Assembly (NCBI GenBank): GCA_012728815.1
Contig: JAAYEI010000018.1
Location: forward strand, 1 to 34,252
Length of the DNA: 34,252 nucleotides
Direction: 5' to 3'
Source of the DNA: Clostridiales bacterium
Lineage (GTDB): Bacteria > Bacillota > Clostridia > Christensenellales > Aristaeellaceae
Part shown: one piece after another, positions 23,865-31,344 of the stretch
Position numbering within the stretch: position 1 is the first letter of the stretch
How the letters are laid out: each line of letters starts with the position of its first letter
The notes under the pieces: model-generated
Database searches by the model: none
What the model was told of the DNA's origin: nothing
Seen by the model: only the letters and a program-made list of their open reading frames with translations
Program-made: the position numbers and the translations under genes

Positions 23865-25339
23865 CACGCACAAGATGGCTGGTGGTGTCCGCCCTGCTGC
23901 TGCTGACCCTGGCGCTGTTCTTCCTGCCGGTTGCCCGCTTCCCCGATGACGCGCTGGGCATGCTGCAGGGGGACATTGACAAGTTCACCCGCCGTGTGGC
24001 CGATTACCAGGCCACCTATGACCGCTATGTGTCCCATGGGGATCCGCAGGACAAGCTGGACAAGCAGCAGGCCAAGATTGACAAGGCGCAGGAAACCCTG
24101 GATGGCTACCTGGCCCAGGCCGAGGCCCTCCAGCAGGACGCCGCCGGCAGCGCGCTGAGCTACTCCCTGCTGCCGGGCCAGCTGCCCCAGGAGCTGCAGT
24201 TTGACCAGAAGCGCATCAACGAATCCAAGATTTACAGCCCCGACCCGCAGCAGTACCACCTGCTGGTCTACCTGGCCTTTGGCCTGCTGCTGGGCGCGCT
24301 GGTGCTGCTGCTGCTGGGGGGCGGCCGCCTGGTCAGCGTGCTGTACACCTTGTCCAGCATCCTGAACCTGGCGGGCATCCTGGTGCTGCTCTACGCCCTG
24401 CTGCGGCTGAACGCCTTCCCCATCCTCAACCCCTATGGCGATGCCCAGCTGACCGGGCTGCAGTACCCCCTGGTGCTGCTGCCCACGCTGGCGCTGCTGG
24501 TGGCGGCTTCCGGCGTGCGCAACACCAAGCGCACCATGATCTATGTGCTGTGCACCGCGCTGAGCGTGATGAGCATCCTGCCCTTCTGGCTGATGATGGT
24601 CAACGCCACCCGCTCCACCTACCAGATTCAGCAGGGCATGTCCCTGCTGCCCAGCACCTTCTTCATGAACAACCTGAACATCCTCACCGGCAAGAATTTT
24701 GACATCCTGGTGGGCTTCAAGAACAGCGCCATCATCGCCTTTGGCGCCACGCTGCTGAGCGTCTATTTCTCCTCGCTCACCGCCTATGGCCTGTCGGTCT
24801 ACAACTTCCGCGGCAGCAAGTTCCTCTACAGCTTCATCCTGGCCATCATCATGATTCCCGGCCAGGTCACGGCGACCGGGTTCTACATGTTCATGTACCG
24901 GCTCAACCTGGTCAACAGCTACATCCCCCTCATCATCCCCGCCATCGCGGCGCCAGGCACGGTGTTCTTCCTCAAGCAGTACCTGAGCGCCAACCTGCAG
25001 CTGTCCCTGGTGGAGGCCTCGCGCATTGACGGGGCGGGTGAGTTCCTCACCTTCAACAAGATTGTCATGCCGCTGATGATGCCGGCCATGGCCACCATGG
25101 GCATCATGGCGGTCATCGGTTCCTGGAACAACTACCTCACCCCGCTGATGCTGCTGTCCAACCCCACCATGAAAACCCTGCCCATGATGGTCAAGGAGCT
25201 GCGGGGGGACATCTACCGCACCGAGTACGGCTCCATCTATGTGGGCCTCACCCTCACCGCCCTGCCGCTGCTGCTGGTCTATTTCGCGCTGAGCAAGTAC
25301 ATCATCGCCGGCGTGGCCGTGGGCGGCGTGAAGGAATAA
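23861..25339 (+). CDS. Carbohydrate ABC transporter permease, MalG type, with large N-terminal extension
   Basis: A 492-residue protein, while MalG-type permeases are usually about 280. The MalG core starts near residue 222 (TMIYVLCTALSVMS) and carries the EAA loop EASRIDGAGEFLTFNKIVMP. Before it come a membrane helix (7-24), a charged helical region predicted to be extracytoplasmic coiled coil (~30-120, with DKLDKQQAKIDKAQETLDGY) and three more helices (132-153, 156-182, 200-217). An even number of added helices keeps the core's normal orientation. No stop or frameshift separates the parts and the reading frame is continuous, so it is a genuine fusion-like architecture. Role of the extension unknown. 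Confidence 0.93.
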   Translation: MTRTRWLVVSALLLLTLALFFLPVARFPDDALGMLQGDIDKFTRRVADYQATYDRYVSHGDPQDKLDKQQAKIDKAQETLDGYLAQAEALQQDAAGSALSYSLLPGQLPQELQFDQKRINESKIYSPDPQQYHLLVYLAFGLLLGALVLLLLGGGRLVSVLYTLSSILNLAGILVLLYALLRLNAFPILNPYGDAQLTGLQYPLVLLPTLALLVAASGVRNTKRTMIYVLCTALSVMSILPFWLMMVNATRSTYQIQQGMSLLPSTFFMNNLNILTGKNFDILVGFKNSAIIAFGATLLSVYFSSLTAYGLSVYNFRGSKFLYSFILAIIMIPGQVTATGFYMFMYRLNLVNSYIPLIIPAIAAPGTVFFLKQYLSANLQLSLVEASRIDGAGEFLTFNKIVMPLMMPAMATMGIMAVIGSWNNYLTPLMLLSNPTMKTLPMMVKELRGDIYRTEYGSIYVGLTLTALPLLLVYFALSKYIIAGVAVGGVKE

Positions 25340-25376
25340 TCATCAGCGCCGGCTGAACCACAGACCACCCACACCT

Positions 25377-25403
25377 TTAGCACTCTCATCCCAAGAGTGC
25401 TAA
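25377..25403 (+). promoter_or_regulatory. Perfect CIRCE heat-shock operator (HrcA site)
   Basis: TTAGCACTC (25377-25385), a nine-base spacer and GAGTGCTAA (25395-25403) match the CIRCE consensus exactly. CIRCE is bound by the repressor HrcA, normally ahead of dnaK and groESL operons. Here it lies seven bases upstream of the -35 of htpG. Confidence 0.96.
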
Positions 25404-25410
25404 TTTTGGC

Positions 25411-25439
25411 TTGCATTGCCCCGGGGTCACTGCTATAAT
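25411..25439 (+). promoter_or_regulatory. Sigma-A promoter of htpG
   Basis: TTGCAT (25411-25416), a 17-base spacer and a perfect TATAAT (25434-25439) with TG before it. Transcription would start near 25446, giving a short leader of about 27 bases. Confidence 0.9.
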
Positions 25440-25472
25440 GGACAGGAAAATACAATTGTGGAGGGCTTTTTC

Positions 25473-27428
25473 GTGTCCCAGACAGACAAGCTGCAACGCC
25501 AGGGCAGCATCTCCATTGACGCACAGAACATCATGCCGGTCATCAAGCGCTGGCTGTATTCCGACAAGGACATCTTCCTGAGGGAAATCGTCTCCAACGG
25601 CGTGGACGCCATCACCAAGCTGCGCATGGTGGGCGGGGGAAGCGCGGAGGAGGAGCTGTCCGTCACCGTCACCCTGGACAAGGAGAAGGGGGAGATCCGC
25701 GTGGCTGACAACGGCATCGGCATGACCGCGCAGGAGGTGGACCAGTACATCAACCAGGTGGCCTTCTCCAGCGCCGAGGAATTCCTCAAGAACTACACCG
25801 GCGAGGACGCCTCCGGCATCATCGGCCACTTTGGCCTGGGTTTCTACTCCGCCTTCATGGCGGCGGACCGGGTCAGCATTGATTCCCTCTCCTACCAGCC
25901 CGAGGCCGAGGCCGTCAGCTGGGTGAGCGAGGACGGCATCAGCTATGTGATGGGCCCGGGCACGCGGCAGTCCCGCGGCACCACCATCACCATGCACCTG
26001 AGCGAAGAGGAGCAGGAGTTCCTGGACGGCGCCCTGGTGCGCTCCGTGCTGGACAAGTACTGCGGCTACATGGCGGTGCCTGTCTATTTTGAAGACCTGG
26101 AAGCCATCGCCCAGCGCCAGGAAGCCGCGCAAAAGCGCAGGGAGGAGCAGGAGAAGAAGCGCCAGGAGGCGGCTGAGGGGGCAGGGGATGAGGATGCCCA
26201 GGCGCAGGATGTGGCAGGCCTTGATGAAGTGGAAGAGGACGAAATCATTGGGCCTGAGCTGATCAACGACACCAAGCCCCTGTGGCTCAAGGCGCCCCGG
26301 GACTGCACGGACGAGGAATACAAGGAAACCTACCGCAAGCTCTTCCGCACCTGGGAAGACCCGCTGTTCTGGATTCACCTGAACGTGGACTACCCCTTCA
26401 ACCTCAAGGGCATCCTGTACTTCCCGCGGATCAAGCGCGATTTCTCCGGCCAGGACGGGCAGATCAAGCTGTTCAACCGCCAGGTCTTTGTGGCGGACAA
26501 CATCAAGGAGGTCATCCCGGAGTTCCTCATGGTGCTCAAGGGTGTGATTGACTGCCCGGACCTGCCGCTGAACGTGTCGCGCTCCTTCCTGCAAAACGAT
26601 GGCTATGTGCGCCGCCTGTCCCAGCACATCGTCAAGAAGGTGGCGGACAAGCTCAACTCCCTGTATGAGACCCAGCGGGAAACCTACACCCAGTACTGGG
26701 ATGACATCCACCCCTTCATCAAGTATGGCTGCGTGTCCGACCGCAAGTTTTATGACCAGGTCAAGGGTTCCCTGTTGCTGAAAACCACCGGGGGCGATTA
26801 CCTGACCCTGGACGAGTACAAATCCCGCAACGACGGCAAGACCGAGAAAAAGGCCTACTACACCACCGACGCCGCCCGCCAGGCGGCCAGCATCGCGCCC
26901 TTTGAGGCCCGCGGCATTGACGTGGTGGTGATGGACACCCTCATTGACGTCAACTTTATGTCCTTCCTGGAGTACGCCGGGGGCGCGGAGCTCAGCTTCA
27001 TGCGCGTGGACGCGGATGTGAAGGGCCTGCAGGAGGACAGCGAGGACGGCAAGGAGCTGGACCGTGAGGCGCTGGAGAAACGCGTGCGGGCGGTGCTGGG
27101 GATGGACGACCTCACCGTGCAGCTGGAGGCCCTGAGCGACCGGGAGCTGCCCGCCATGCTCACCGAGGATGAGCAGCTGCGCCGTTACAAGGACATGAGC
27201 CGCATCTATGGCGAGAAGAACGCCTTCCCCGAGCGCTACACCCTGGTGCTCAACCGTGCCAACAAGAGCGTGCAGGCCATCGCCGCGATGGAGGAGGGGG
27301 AGCAGCAGGCCCTGCTGATTGCCCAGGTCTTTGACCTGGCCCGCCTGTCCTCCCGGCCGCTTGAGGGGGAGGAGCTCAAGGCCTTCATGAAGCGCAGCAA
27401 CCGCTTAATTGACCTTCTGGTAAAATGA
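25473..27428 (+). CDS. htpG: Molecular chaperone HtpG (Hsp90)
   Basis: A 651-residue Hsp90. The N-terminal ATPase domain contains FLREIVSNGVDAI (the catalytic Glu and the Mg-binding Asn), DNGIGMTAQEV and GHFGLGFYSAF. The middle domain begins at TKPLWLKAPRDCTDEEYKE and keeps RSFLQNDGYV; the C-terminal dimerisation domain ends the protein. A Glu/Lys/Gln-rich charged linker of about 55 residues (~210-264) joins the first two domains and explains why it is longer than typical HtpG (about 625). GTG 25473 is chosen for the GGAGGG seven bases upstream. It is controlled by CIRCE and its own promoter. Confidence 0.97.
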   Translation: MSQTDKLQRQGSISIDAQNIMPVIKRWLYSDKDIFLREIVSNGVDAITKLRMVGGGSAEEELSVTVTLDKEKGEIRVADNGIGMTAQEVDQYINQVAFSSAEEFLKNYTGEDASGIIGHFGLGFYSAFMAADRVSIDSLSYQPEAEAVSWVSEDGISYVMGPGTRQSRGTTITMHLSEEEQEFLDGALVRSVLDKYCGYMAVPVYFEDLEAIAQRQEAAQKRREEQEKKRQEAAEGAGDEDAQAQDVAGLDEVEEDEIIGPELINDTKPLWLKAPRDCTDEEYKETYRKLFRTWEDPLFWIHLNVDYPFNLKGILYFPRIKRDFSGQDGQIKLFNRQVFVADNIKEVIPEFLMVLKGVIDCPDLPLNVSRSFLQNDGYVRRLSQHIVKKVADKLNSLYETQRETYTQYWDDIHPFIKYGCVSDRKFYDQVKGSLLLKTTGGDYLTLDEYKSRNDGKTEKKAYYTTDAARQAASIAPFEARGIDVVVMDTLIDVNFMSFLEYAGGAELSFMRVDADVKGLQEDSEDGKELDREALEKRVRAVLGMDDLTVQLEALSDRELPAMLTEDEQLRRYKDMSRIYGEKNAFPERYTLVLNRANKSVQAIAAMEEGEQQALLIAQVFDLARLSSRPLEGEELKAFMKRSNRLIDLLVK

Positions 27429-27437
27429 CGGTATACT
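27409..27437 (+). promoter_or_regulatory. Sigma-A promoter of the aldo/keto reductase gene
   Basis: TTGACC (27409-27414), a 17-base spacer and TATACT (27432-27437). It overlaps the end of htpG, whose stop codon lies within the spacer. Confidence 0.78.
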
Positions 27438-27459
27438 GCAGCAAAGGAAGGTGAATCAT

Positions 27460-28356
27460 ATGAAAAAGGTAGATTTTGGCAAAACCGGTTACAAAGTCAG
27501 CCCCATTGTCTTCGCCGGCATCGTCAGCATGAGCGAGCAGCAGGCCGATTCGGACAGGTATGTGGCCCAGGCAATTGATTTTGGCGTCAACTATTTTGAT
27601 GTGGCGCCCAGCTACTTGGATGCGGAAGTCATCCTCGGCAACTCCCTGAAGCCTTACCGCAAGGACGTGTACCTGGCCTGCAAATCCACCGAGCGCCGCG
27701 CGCAGGACGCGCAGAAGGAGTTTCAGGCCTCCCTCAAGCGCCTGCACACGGACTATTTTGACGTGTACCAGGTGCATTCCCTCTCCACCCCAGAAGATGT
27801 GGAGGTGGCATTTGGCCCCGGCGGCATCATGGAGATGATCCTCAAGTACCACAAGGAAGGCGTGATCCGCAAGGTGGGCTTCAGCGCCCATTCCGAACGG
27901 GCAGCCCTGGAGGCCCTCAAGCTCTATGATTTTGATTCCGTCATGTTCCCCATGAACTGGCAGCTGAACATGGAGCAGGGCATCGGCAACGCGCTGATGC
28001 GCGAAAAGCAGAAAAAGGGCTTTGCCCTGCTGGCCATCAAGGCCATCATCGAGCGCGCCTGGCTCAGCCAGGAGGAGCGCGAGGCCTCCCCCTGGCCCAA
28101 GGGGTGGTGCAAGCCCTTTGACGCGGATGACACCGCTGCCCGTATGGCTGGCATGCGCTTCGCCTTTCATATGGGCGCGGACGTGCTGATTCCCCCGGGC
28201 AACTGGGAGTGCCAGTCCTCCATGCAGGATCTGTACGAGCAGGTGGCGGCCCGCCCCTATGGCCCGGAGGATGAGCAGCTGCTCACCCAACGCCTGGCGG
28301 CTGCCAGTGCCCACCCCTTCTTCAAAAAGGATGAGGGCGGCTGGACCGCGGCCTGA
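27460..28356 (+). CDS. Aldo/keto reductase
   Basis: A 298-residue NADPH-type oxidoreductase of the aldo/keto reductase superfamily. The catalytic tetrad is complete: D47 and Y52 (FDVAPSY), K75 (LACKST) and H106 (YQVHS). The (beta/alpha)8 core is close to full length. The C-terminal region is shorter and lacks the 4Fe-4S cluster found in some clostridial relatives. The substrate is unknown. ATG 27460 is chosen because AAAGGAAGG is at 27443-27451; an in-frame GTG at 27451 overlaps that site. It has its own promoter and a hairpin terminator, so it is a single-gene unit. Confidence 0.92.
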   Translation: MKKVDFGKTGYKVSPIVFAGIVSMSEQQADSDRYVAQAIDFGVNYFDVAPSYLDAEVILGNSLKPYRKDVYLACKSTERRAQDAQKEFQASLKRLHTDYFDVYQVHSLSTPEDVEVAFGPGGIMEMILKYHKEGVIRKVGFSAHSERAALEALKLYDFDSVMFPMNWQLNMEQGIGNALMREKQKKGFALLAIKAIIERAWLSQEEREASPWPKGWCKPFDADDTAARMAGMRFAFHMGADVLIPPGNWECQSSMQDLYEQVAARPYGPEDEQLLTQRLAAASAHPFFKKDEGGWTAA

Positions 28357-28362
28357 CACCAA

Positions 28363-28388
28363 CAAGGGGCGCCGGACGGCGCCCCTTG
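28363..28388 (+). terminator. Hairpin after the aldo/keto reductase gene
   Basis: A perfect 11-bp stem, CAAGGGGCGCC / GGCGCCCCTTG, with a GGAC loop. Only CTTG follows, not a real T run, so it may end transcription weakly or protect the 3' end. It lies seven bases after the stop codon. Confidence 0.65.
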
Positions 28389-28394
28389 CTTGAC

Positions 28395-28522
28395 GGATAC
28401 AAGTATGACCAGTGGGATCGGGGGCATTGGCCCTCCTGTTGCAAGCCACAGCCTGGCAAATGGATGCGGCGGTGGGCGGCAGCGAGCGGGCAGGGATTCC
28501 CTTTCTTCCTGAGGATACAAGT
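28395..28522. repeat. Pair of 10-bp direct repeats GGATACAAGT in the convergent gap
   Basis: GGATACAAGT occurs at 28395-28404 and again at 28513-28522, between two hairpins. The 237-base gap (28357-28593) contains no gene I can support. The significance of the repeat is unknown. Confidence 0.5.
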
Positions 28523-28546
28523 GGCCGCGGACAGATTGCGGACATG

Positions 28547-28574
28547 AACATGGGCGCCAGACGGCGCCCATGTT
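28547..28574 (-). terminator. Hairpin downstream of the CvpA gene
   Basis: A perfect 12-bp stem, AACATGGGCGCC / GGCGCCCATGTT, with an AGAC loop. It lies 20 bases beyond the CvpA stop on the minus strand. No T run follows on either strand, so a Rho-independent terminator is not certain. Its core is nearly identical to that of the hairpin at 28363. Confidence 0.55.
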
Positions 28575-28593
28575 GCATCTCAGGCCTTGTCGG

Positions 28594-29295
28594 CTATCCC
28601 CGCAGGATGCGCACCAGCAGGCCGTCATTGCGGAAGAGCTCTGCAACCTGGCTTTCCTGGATGTAGGTGATGATGCGCTCATCCGGCAGCACCACCTCCA
28701 CCAGCGGCACCAGCAGCACCAGCAGGTAGCAGATCAGCGCGCCCCGGGCCAGGCCAAACAGCCCGCCGGCCAGCCAGTCCAGCTGGCGCAGGATGGGGAA
28801 CTCAAACACGTGCCGGATGATGGACAGGATAAAGGCCCAGGCCAGGTAGACCAGCAGGCAGCACACCAGGAAGCTGAGCACGCCCAGCACGGATTGGATC
28901 AGGGTGTTGGAGACATAGTCATTCACGGTGGCCAGGGAACTGCCCCGAAACGCCTGGGTGATGATGTTGTCCCGCAGCAGCGCCTTGATGGCCTCCGGGA
29001 AGGACACGCTGCCCAGCACCGTCTCCAGCAGGTTGCCGCCCACCTGGCTGACCGGCGCGCTGGCCAGCTCATAGTCGCCCACGCGCACCACGGCGTCTGA
29101 GTAGTTCATCAGCACGCCGCGGATGGTCTCGTTGTTGCCCAGCCAGCTGGCCAGCATCGGCCCCAGCATCAGCCCGCCCAGTATGGCCACGCCCAGGCCC
29201 AGCAGGCTGGCGATGGACTGGATGAAGCCATGATACAAGCCATAGATGACGCTCAGCGCCAGCACCAGGATGAGCAGCCCGTCCACGAGATTCAT
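28594..29295 (-). CDS. CvpA-family membrane protein
   Basis: A 233-residue inner-membrane protein of the CvpA family. It has four hydrophobic segments (about 4-22, 28-52, 135-165, 177-203), with VDGLLILVLALSVIYGLYHG at the N-terminus as in relatives. The family is named for colicin V production in E. coli and is widespread in Bacillota (YshB-like), but its molecular role is not settled. GAGGAGG lies just before ATG 29295. It starts 16 bases after the DUF5711 gene and shares its transcript. Confidence 0.88.
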   Translation of the reverse strand: MNLVDGLLILVLALSVIYGLYHGFIQSIASLLGLGVAILGGLMLGPMLASWLGNNETIRGVLMNYSDAVVRVGDYELASAPVSQVGGNLLETVLGSVSFPEAIKALLRDNIITQAFRGSSLATVNDYVSNTLIQSVLGVLSFLVCCLLVYLAWAFILSIIRHVFEFPILRQLDWLAGGLFGLARGALICYLLVLLVPLVEVVLPDERIITYIQESQVAELFRNDGLLVRILRG

Positions 29296-29311
29296 TTGGC
29301 CTCCTCAAGCC

Positions 29312-30418
29312 TTACGGCAGGTTGATCAGGTACACGTCGATTCCGCTGCTGACTAGGCTGGCCCCGTTGCTCAGCTTGCCGATGTAGCCGGTCACCGGCA
29401 CGTTCAGCGGCAGCTTCAGGGCGGAAAAGCGCTGGGCGCTCAGCTCCGCCTGGTAGAGGGTGTCCGCGGAAATGGCGAAGATGGTGTTGCCCTTGAGGCC
29501 CGCGCCCAGGCAGCTGTTGGGCAGGGTGTAGCGGCTGTCGCGCCGGTTGCCGGACAGCACCCTCAGCTCAGTGATCTGCTGGGCGCTTGCCGTTTGCATC
29601 TCCGGCGCGAAGAGCATGGTGGCGCTGCTGCCGACCGTGCTGTTGTCAATCAGCTTCCAGCCGTAGACCAGCCGGCGGGCAAAGGGGTCCACCGTGCCCC
29701 GGTAGTCATAGAGGTTGAGCTCCTTGGTGTCTATCACATGCAGGCGGTCCCCGGCGTAAAGCACCTTGTAGGTGATCTCCTCGCCCAGGTCCACCTCACC
29801 CGTGTTCATGGCACCCACGCGGTAGATGTTCATGATGGTCACCGGGGAGATGCCATACACGTCCAGCGCCGTGGTCCACAGGTAGTTGCCGTTCTCAAAG
29901 AAGTCCATATCCAGAATCATCCGGTCGGCATAGGCGATGGATTCGGAATCCACCGCCAGGCCGTTGGCGTCCTTCACCAGCAGGGTGGGGCTGAAGCCCT
30001 CGCCGATGACGGCAGCCACATACTGGCGCCCTGGCCTGGCAAACTGGATGGTGTCCGCCAGGCGGTCATTGTAGGTGGCCCGGCCGCTGCGGTTCAGGAT
30101 GTGCAGGTGGGCACCGCTCCAGGCGGCAATCAGGTGGTCGCTCACCGTGAAGCGCGCGCCGGGGCCCAGGGCGTACTTCCATTGCTCCGTGCCGTTCGCG
30201 TTCAGGCAAAACAGCGTGGTGCCATCGTAGTAGAGCACCTTGTCCCCAAAGGGGGTGACCTGCTGGGTGGTGACGCAGCGCAGCTTGGTGGCGCTCAGCC
30301 GCCGGGGGCCTCCGCCGAAAATGCCAGAGACATACAGCAACAGCACCACCACCAGGGCAATCGCCGCCATGGCGATGATCAACCGCAGCCGGTTCGCGCC
30401 GGCCCTCCCTTGCTCCAT
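29312..30418 (-). CDS. DUF5711-like membrane-anchored beta-propeller protein
   Basis: A 368-residue protein with one N-terminal membrane helix (~11-31) and a large extracytoplasmic region. Repeated blades such as DKVLYYDGTTLFCLNANG, LLVKDANGLAVDSE and NTIFAISADTLYQAEL resemble PQQ/WD-type propellers and the DUF5711 family of Clostridia. Start ATG 30418 follows GGAGGG; the open frame extends further upstream across the promoter. Partner gene: cvpA. A role in envelope sensing or assembly fits the topology but is not shown. Confidence 0.78.
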   Translation of the reverse strand: MEQGRAGANRLRLIIAMAAIALVVVLLLYVSGIFGGGPRRLSATKLRCVTTQQVTPFGDKVLYYDGTTLFCLNANGTEQWKYALGPGARFTVSDHLIAAWSGAHLHILNRSGRATYNDRLADTIQFARPGRQYVAAVIGEGFSPTLLVKDANGLAVDSESIAYADRMILDMDFFENGNYLWTTALDVYGISPVTIMNIYRVGAMNTGEVDLGEEITYKVLYAGDRLHVIDTKELNLYDYRGTVDPFARRLVYGWKLIDNSTVGSSATMLFAPEMQTASAQQITELRVLSGNRRDSRYTLPNSCLGAGLKGNTIFAISADTLYQAELSAQRFSALKLPLNVPVTGYIGKLSNGASLVSSGIDVYLINLP

Positions 30419-30442
30419 CCAGCCCTCCGCCCACAAAGATGC

Positions 30443-30458
30443 AAGGATTATAATCCTT
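30443..30458. repeat. 16-bp perfect palindrome over the -10 of the DUF5711 promoter
   Basis: AAGGATTATAATCCTT is its own reverse complement and contains the -10 box at 30447-30452. Placement on a core promoter element suggests an operator for an unknown dimeric regulator. Part of the symmetry comes from the -10 sequence itself, so the excess is five bases on each side. Confidence 0.6.
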
Positions 30459-30475
30459 CGCGCAGGGCAGGTCAA
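30447..30475 (-). promoter_or_regulatory. Sigma-A promoter of DUF5711-cvpA operon
   Basis: On the minus strand, TTGACC (30475-30470), a 17-base spacer and a perfect TATAAT (30452-30447). Confidence 0.88.
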
Positions 30476-30526
30476 ACAAGGCCCGGTTGTTTCGCTGGGC
30501 TGCCCGCAAATCCCCATCAAAAATCA

Positions 30527-30556
30527 TTGACAAAATGGGCTTTTCAGTAGTAACAT
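30527..30556 (+). promoter_or_regulatory. Promoter of the str-type ribosomal operon
   Basis: A perfect TTGACA (30527-30532) and TAACAT (30551-30556) are separated by 18 bases. It is divergent from the DUF5711 promoter. The -10 match is moderate. Confidence 0.65.
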
Positions 30557-30606
30557 GATAAAGTTGCCTCTCGTATGGCAATTCAGTTCAGCTGATGGAG
30601 GAACAG

Positions 30607-30855
30607 GTGCCGCACGAACTGTCATCCGCTGCCCACCGCGCGGCGGGCCTCAAGCAGGTGCTCAAGGCCATCCAGGCGGGCAGGGCGGTCAAGGTGTTCA
30701 TGGCGCTGGACGCGCAGGAACACCTGCAGGAACAGCTTATGCAGGCCGCACAGGCGCACGGTGTGCCGCTTGAAACGGTCCCCACCATGAAGGAGCTGGG
30801 CAGGCTCAGCGGCATCCAGGTACCCTCAGCCGCCGCGGCGGTGCTTTCCGGCTGA
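30607..30855 (+). CDS. L7Ae/L30e-family ribosomal-type protein (YbxF-like)
   Basis: An 82-residue kink-turn RNA-binding protein of the L7Ae/L30e family, the YbxF type that precedes rpsL in many Bacillota. The core motifs [16 protein letters not shown] and [18 protein letters not shown] fit the family. I choose GTG 30607 because GGAGG at 30597-30601 is five bases upstream; the ATG at 30595 would overlap that site. It is the first gene of the operon. Function is not essential in Bacillus; it may bind ribosomes. Confidence 0.85.
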   Translation: MPHELSSAAHRAAGLKQVLKAIQAGRAVKVFMALDAQEHLQEQLMQAAQAHGVPLETVPTMKELGRLSGIQVPSAAAAVLSG

Positions 30856-30914
30856 ACCCATCCCACAGACTATATATTCCCAAGGGTTGCGGGAATGTTA
30901 TAGGAGGAGACCTG

Positions 30915-30974
30915 TTGCCCAGGCTCCGATCAAAAATCAGGAGGTGCCCCCATTGCCCACGATCAATCAATTGA
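30915..30974 (+). CDS. Possible 19-codon leader ORF overlapping rpsL start
   Basis: A strong TAGGAGGAG (30901-30909) is followed five bases later by TTG, opening a 19-codon frame that ends with TGA at 30972-30974, inside rpsL. The initiation region resembles that of rpsL itself (AGGAGG, then TTGCCCA). It might be a translated leader coupled to rpsL, or a decoy ribosome site. The encoded peptide ([19 protein letters not shown]) is basic. No homologue is known to me. Confidence 0.35.
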   Translation: MPRLRSKIRRCPHCPRSIN

Positions 30975-31327
30975 TCCGCAAAGGCCGCAAGAAGATTGTC
31001 AAAAAGTCTGACGCGCCCATCCTGCAGGGTTGCCCGCAAAAGCGCGGCGTGTGCCTGTCCGTGAAGACGACCACGCCCAAGAAGCCCAACTCTGCCCTGC
31101 GCAAGATTGCCAGGATTCGCCTGACCAACCAGATTGAAGGCACTTGCTACATCCCCGGCATCGGCCACAACCTGCAGGAGCACAGCGTGGTGCTCATCCG
31201 CGGTGGCCGTGTGCGCGACCTGCCCGGTGTGCGCTATCACATCGTGCGTGGCGCGCTGGATACCGCAGGTGTTGCCAAGCGTGCCCAGGGCCGCTCGCTG
31301 TACGGCGCCAAGCGTCCCAAGAAATAA
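30953..31327 (+). CDS. rpsL: 30S ribosomal protein S12
   Basis: A 124-residue S12 at the decoding centre, close to E. coli in length and lacking the insertion found in Bacillus. PQKRGVC and [12 protein letters not shown] (K43 and K44) are intact. The GRVRDLPGV loop has Arg88 where most bacteria have Lys. The start is TTG 30953, with AGGAGG at 30939-30944 eight bases upstream; the frame is open further upstream but without the S12 N-terminus. It is followed by 123 bases before rpsG. Confidence 0.97.
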   Translation: MPTINQLIRKGRKKIVKKSDAPILQGCPQKRGVCLSVKTTTPKKPNSALRKIARIRLTNQIEGTCYIPGIGHNLQEHSVVLIRGGRVRDLPGVRYHIVRGALDTAGVAKRAQGRSLYGAKRPKK

Positions 31328-31344
31328 AACACCCACGCCGGCAA

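Noticed and set aside
30595..30606. ATG at 30595 as the start of the L7Ae-like gene
   Set aside because: The ATG overlaps the GGAGG that serves the GTG at 30607, and the shorter product fits the family length.
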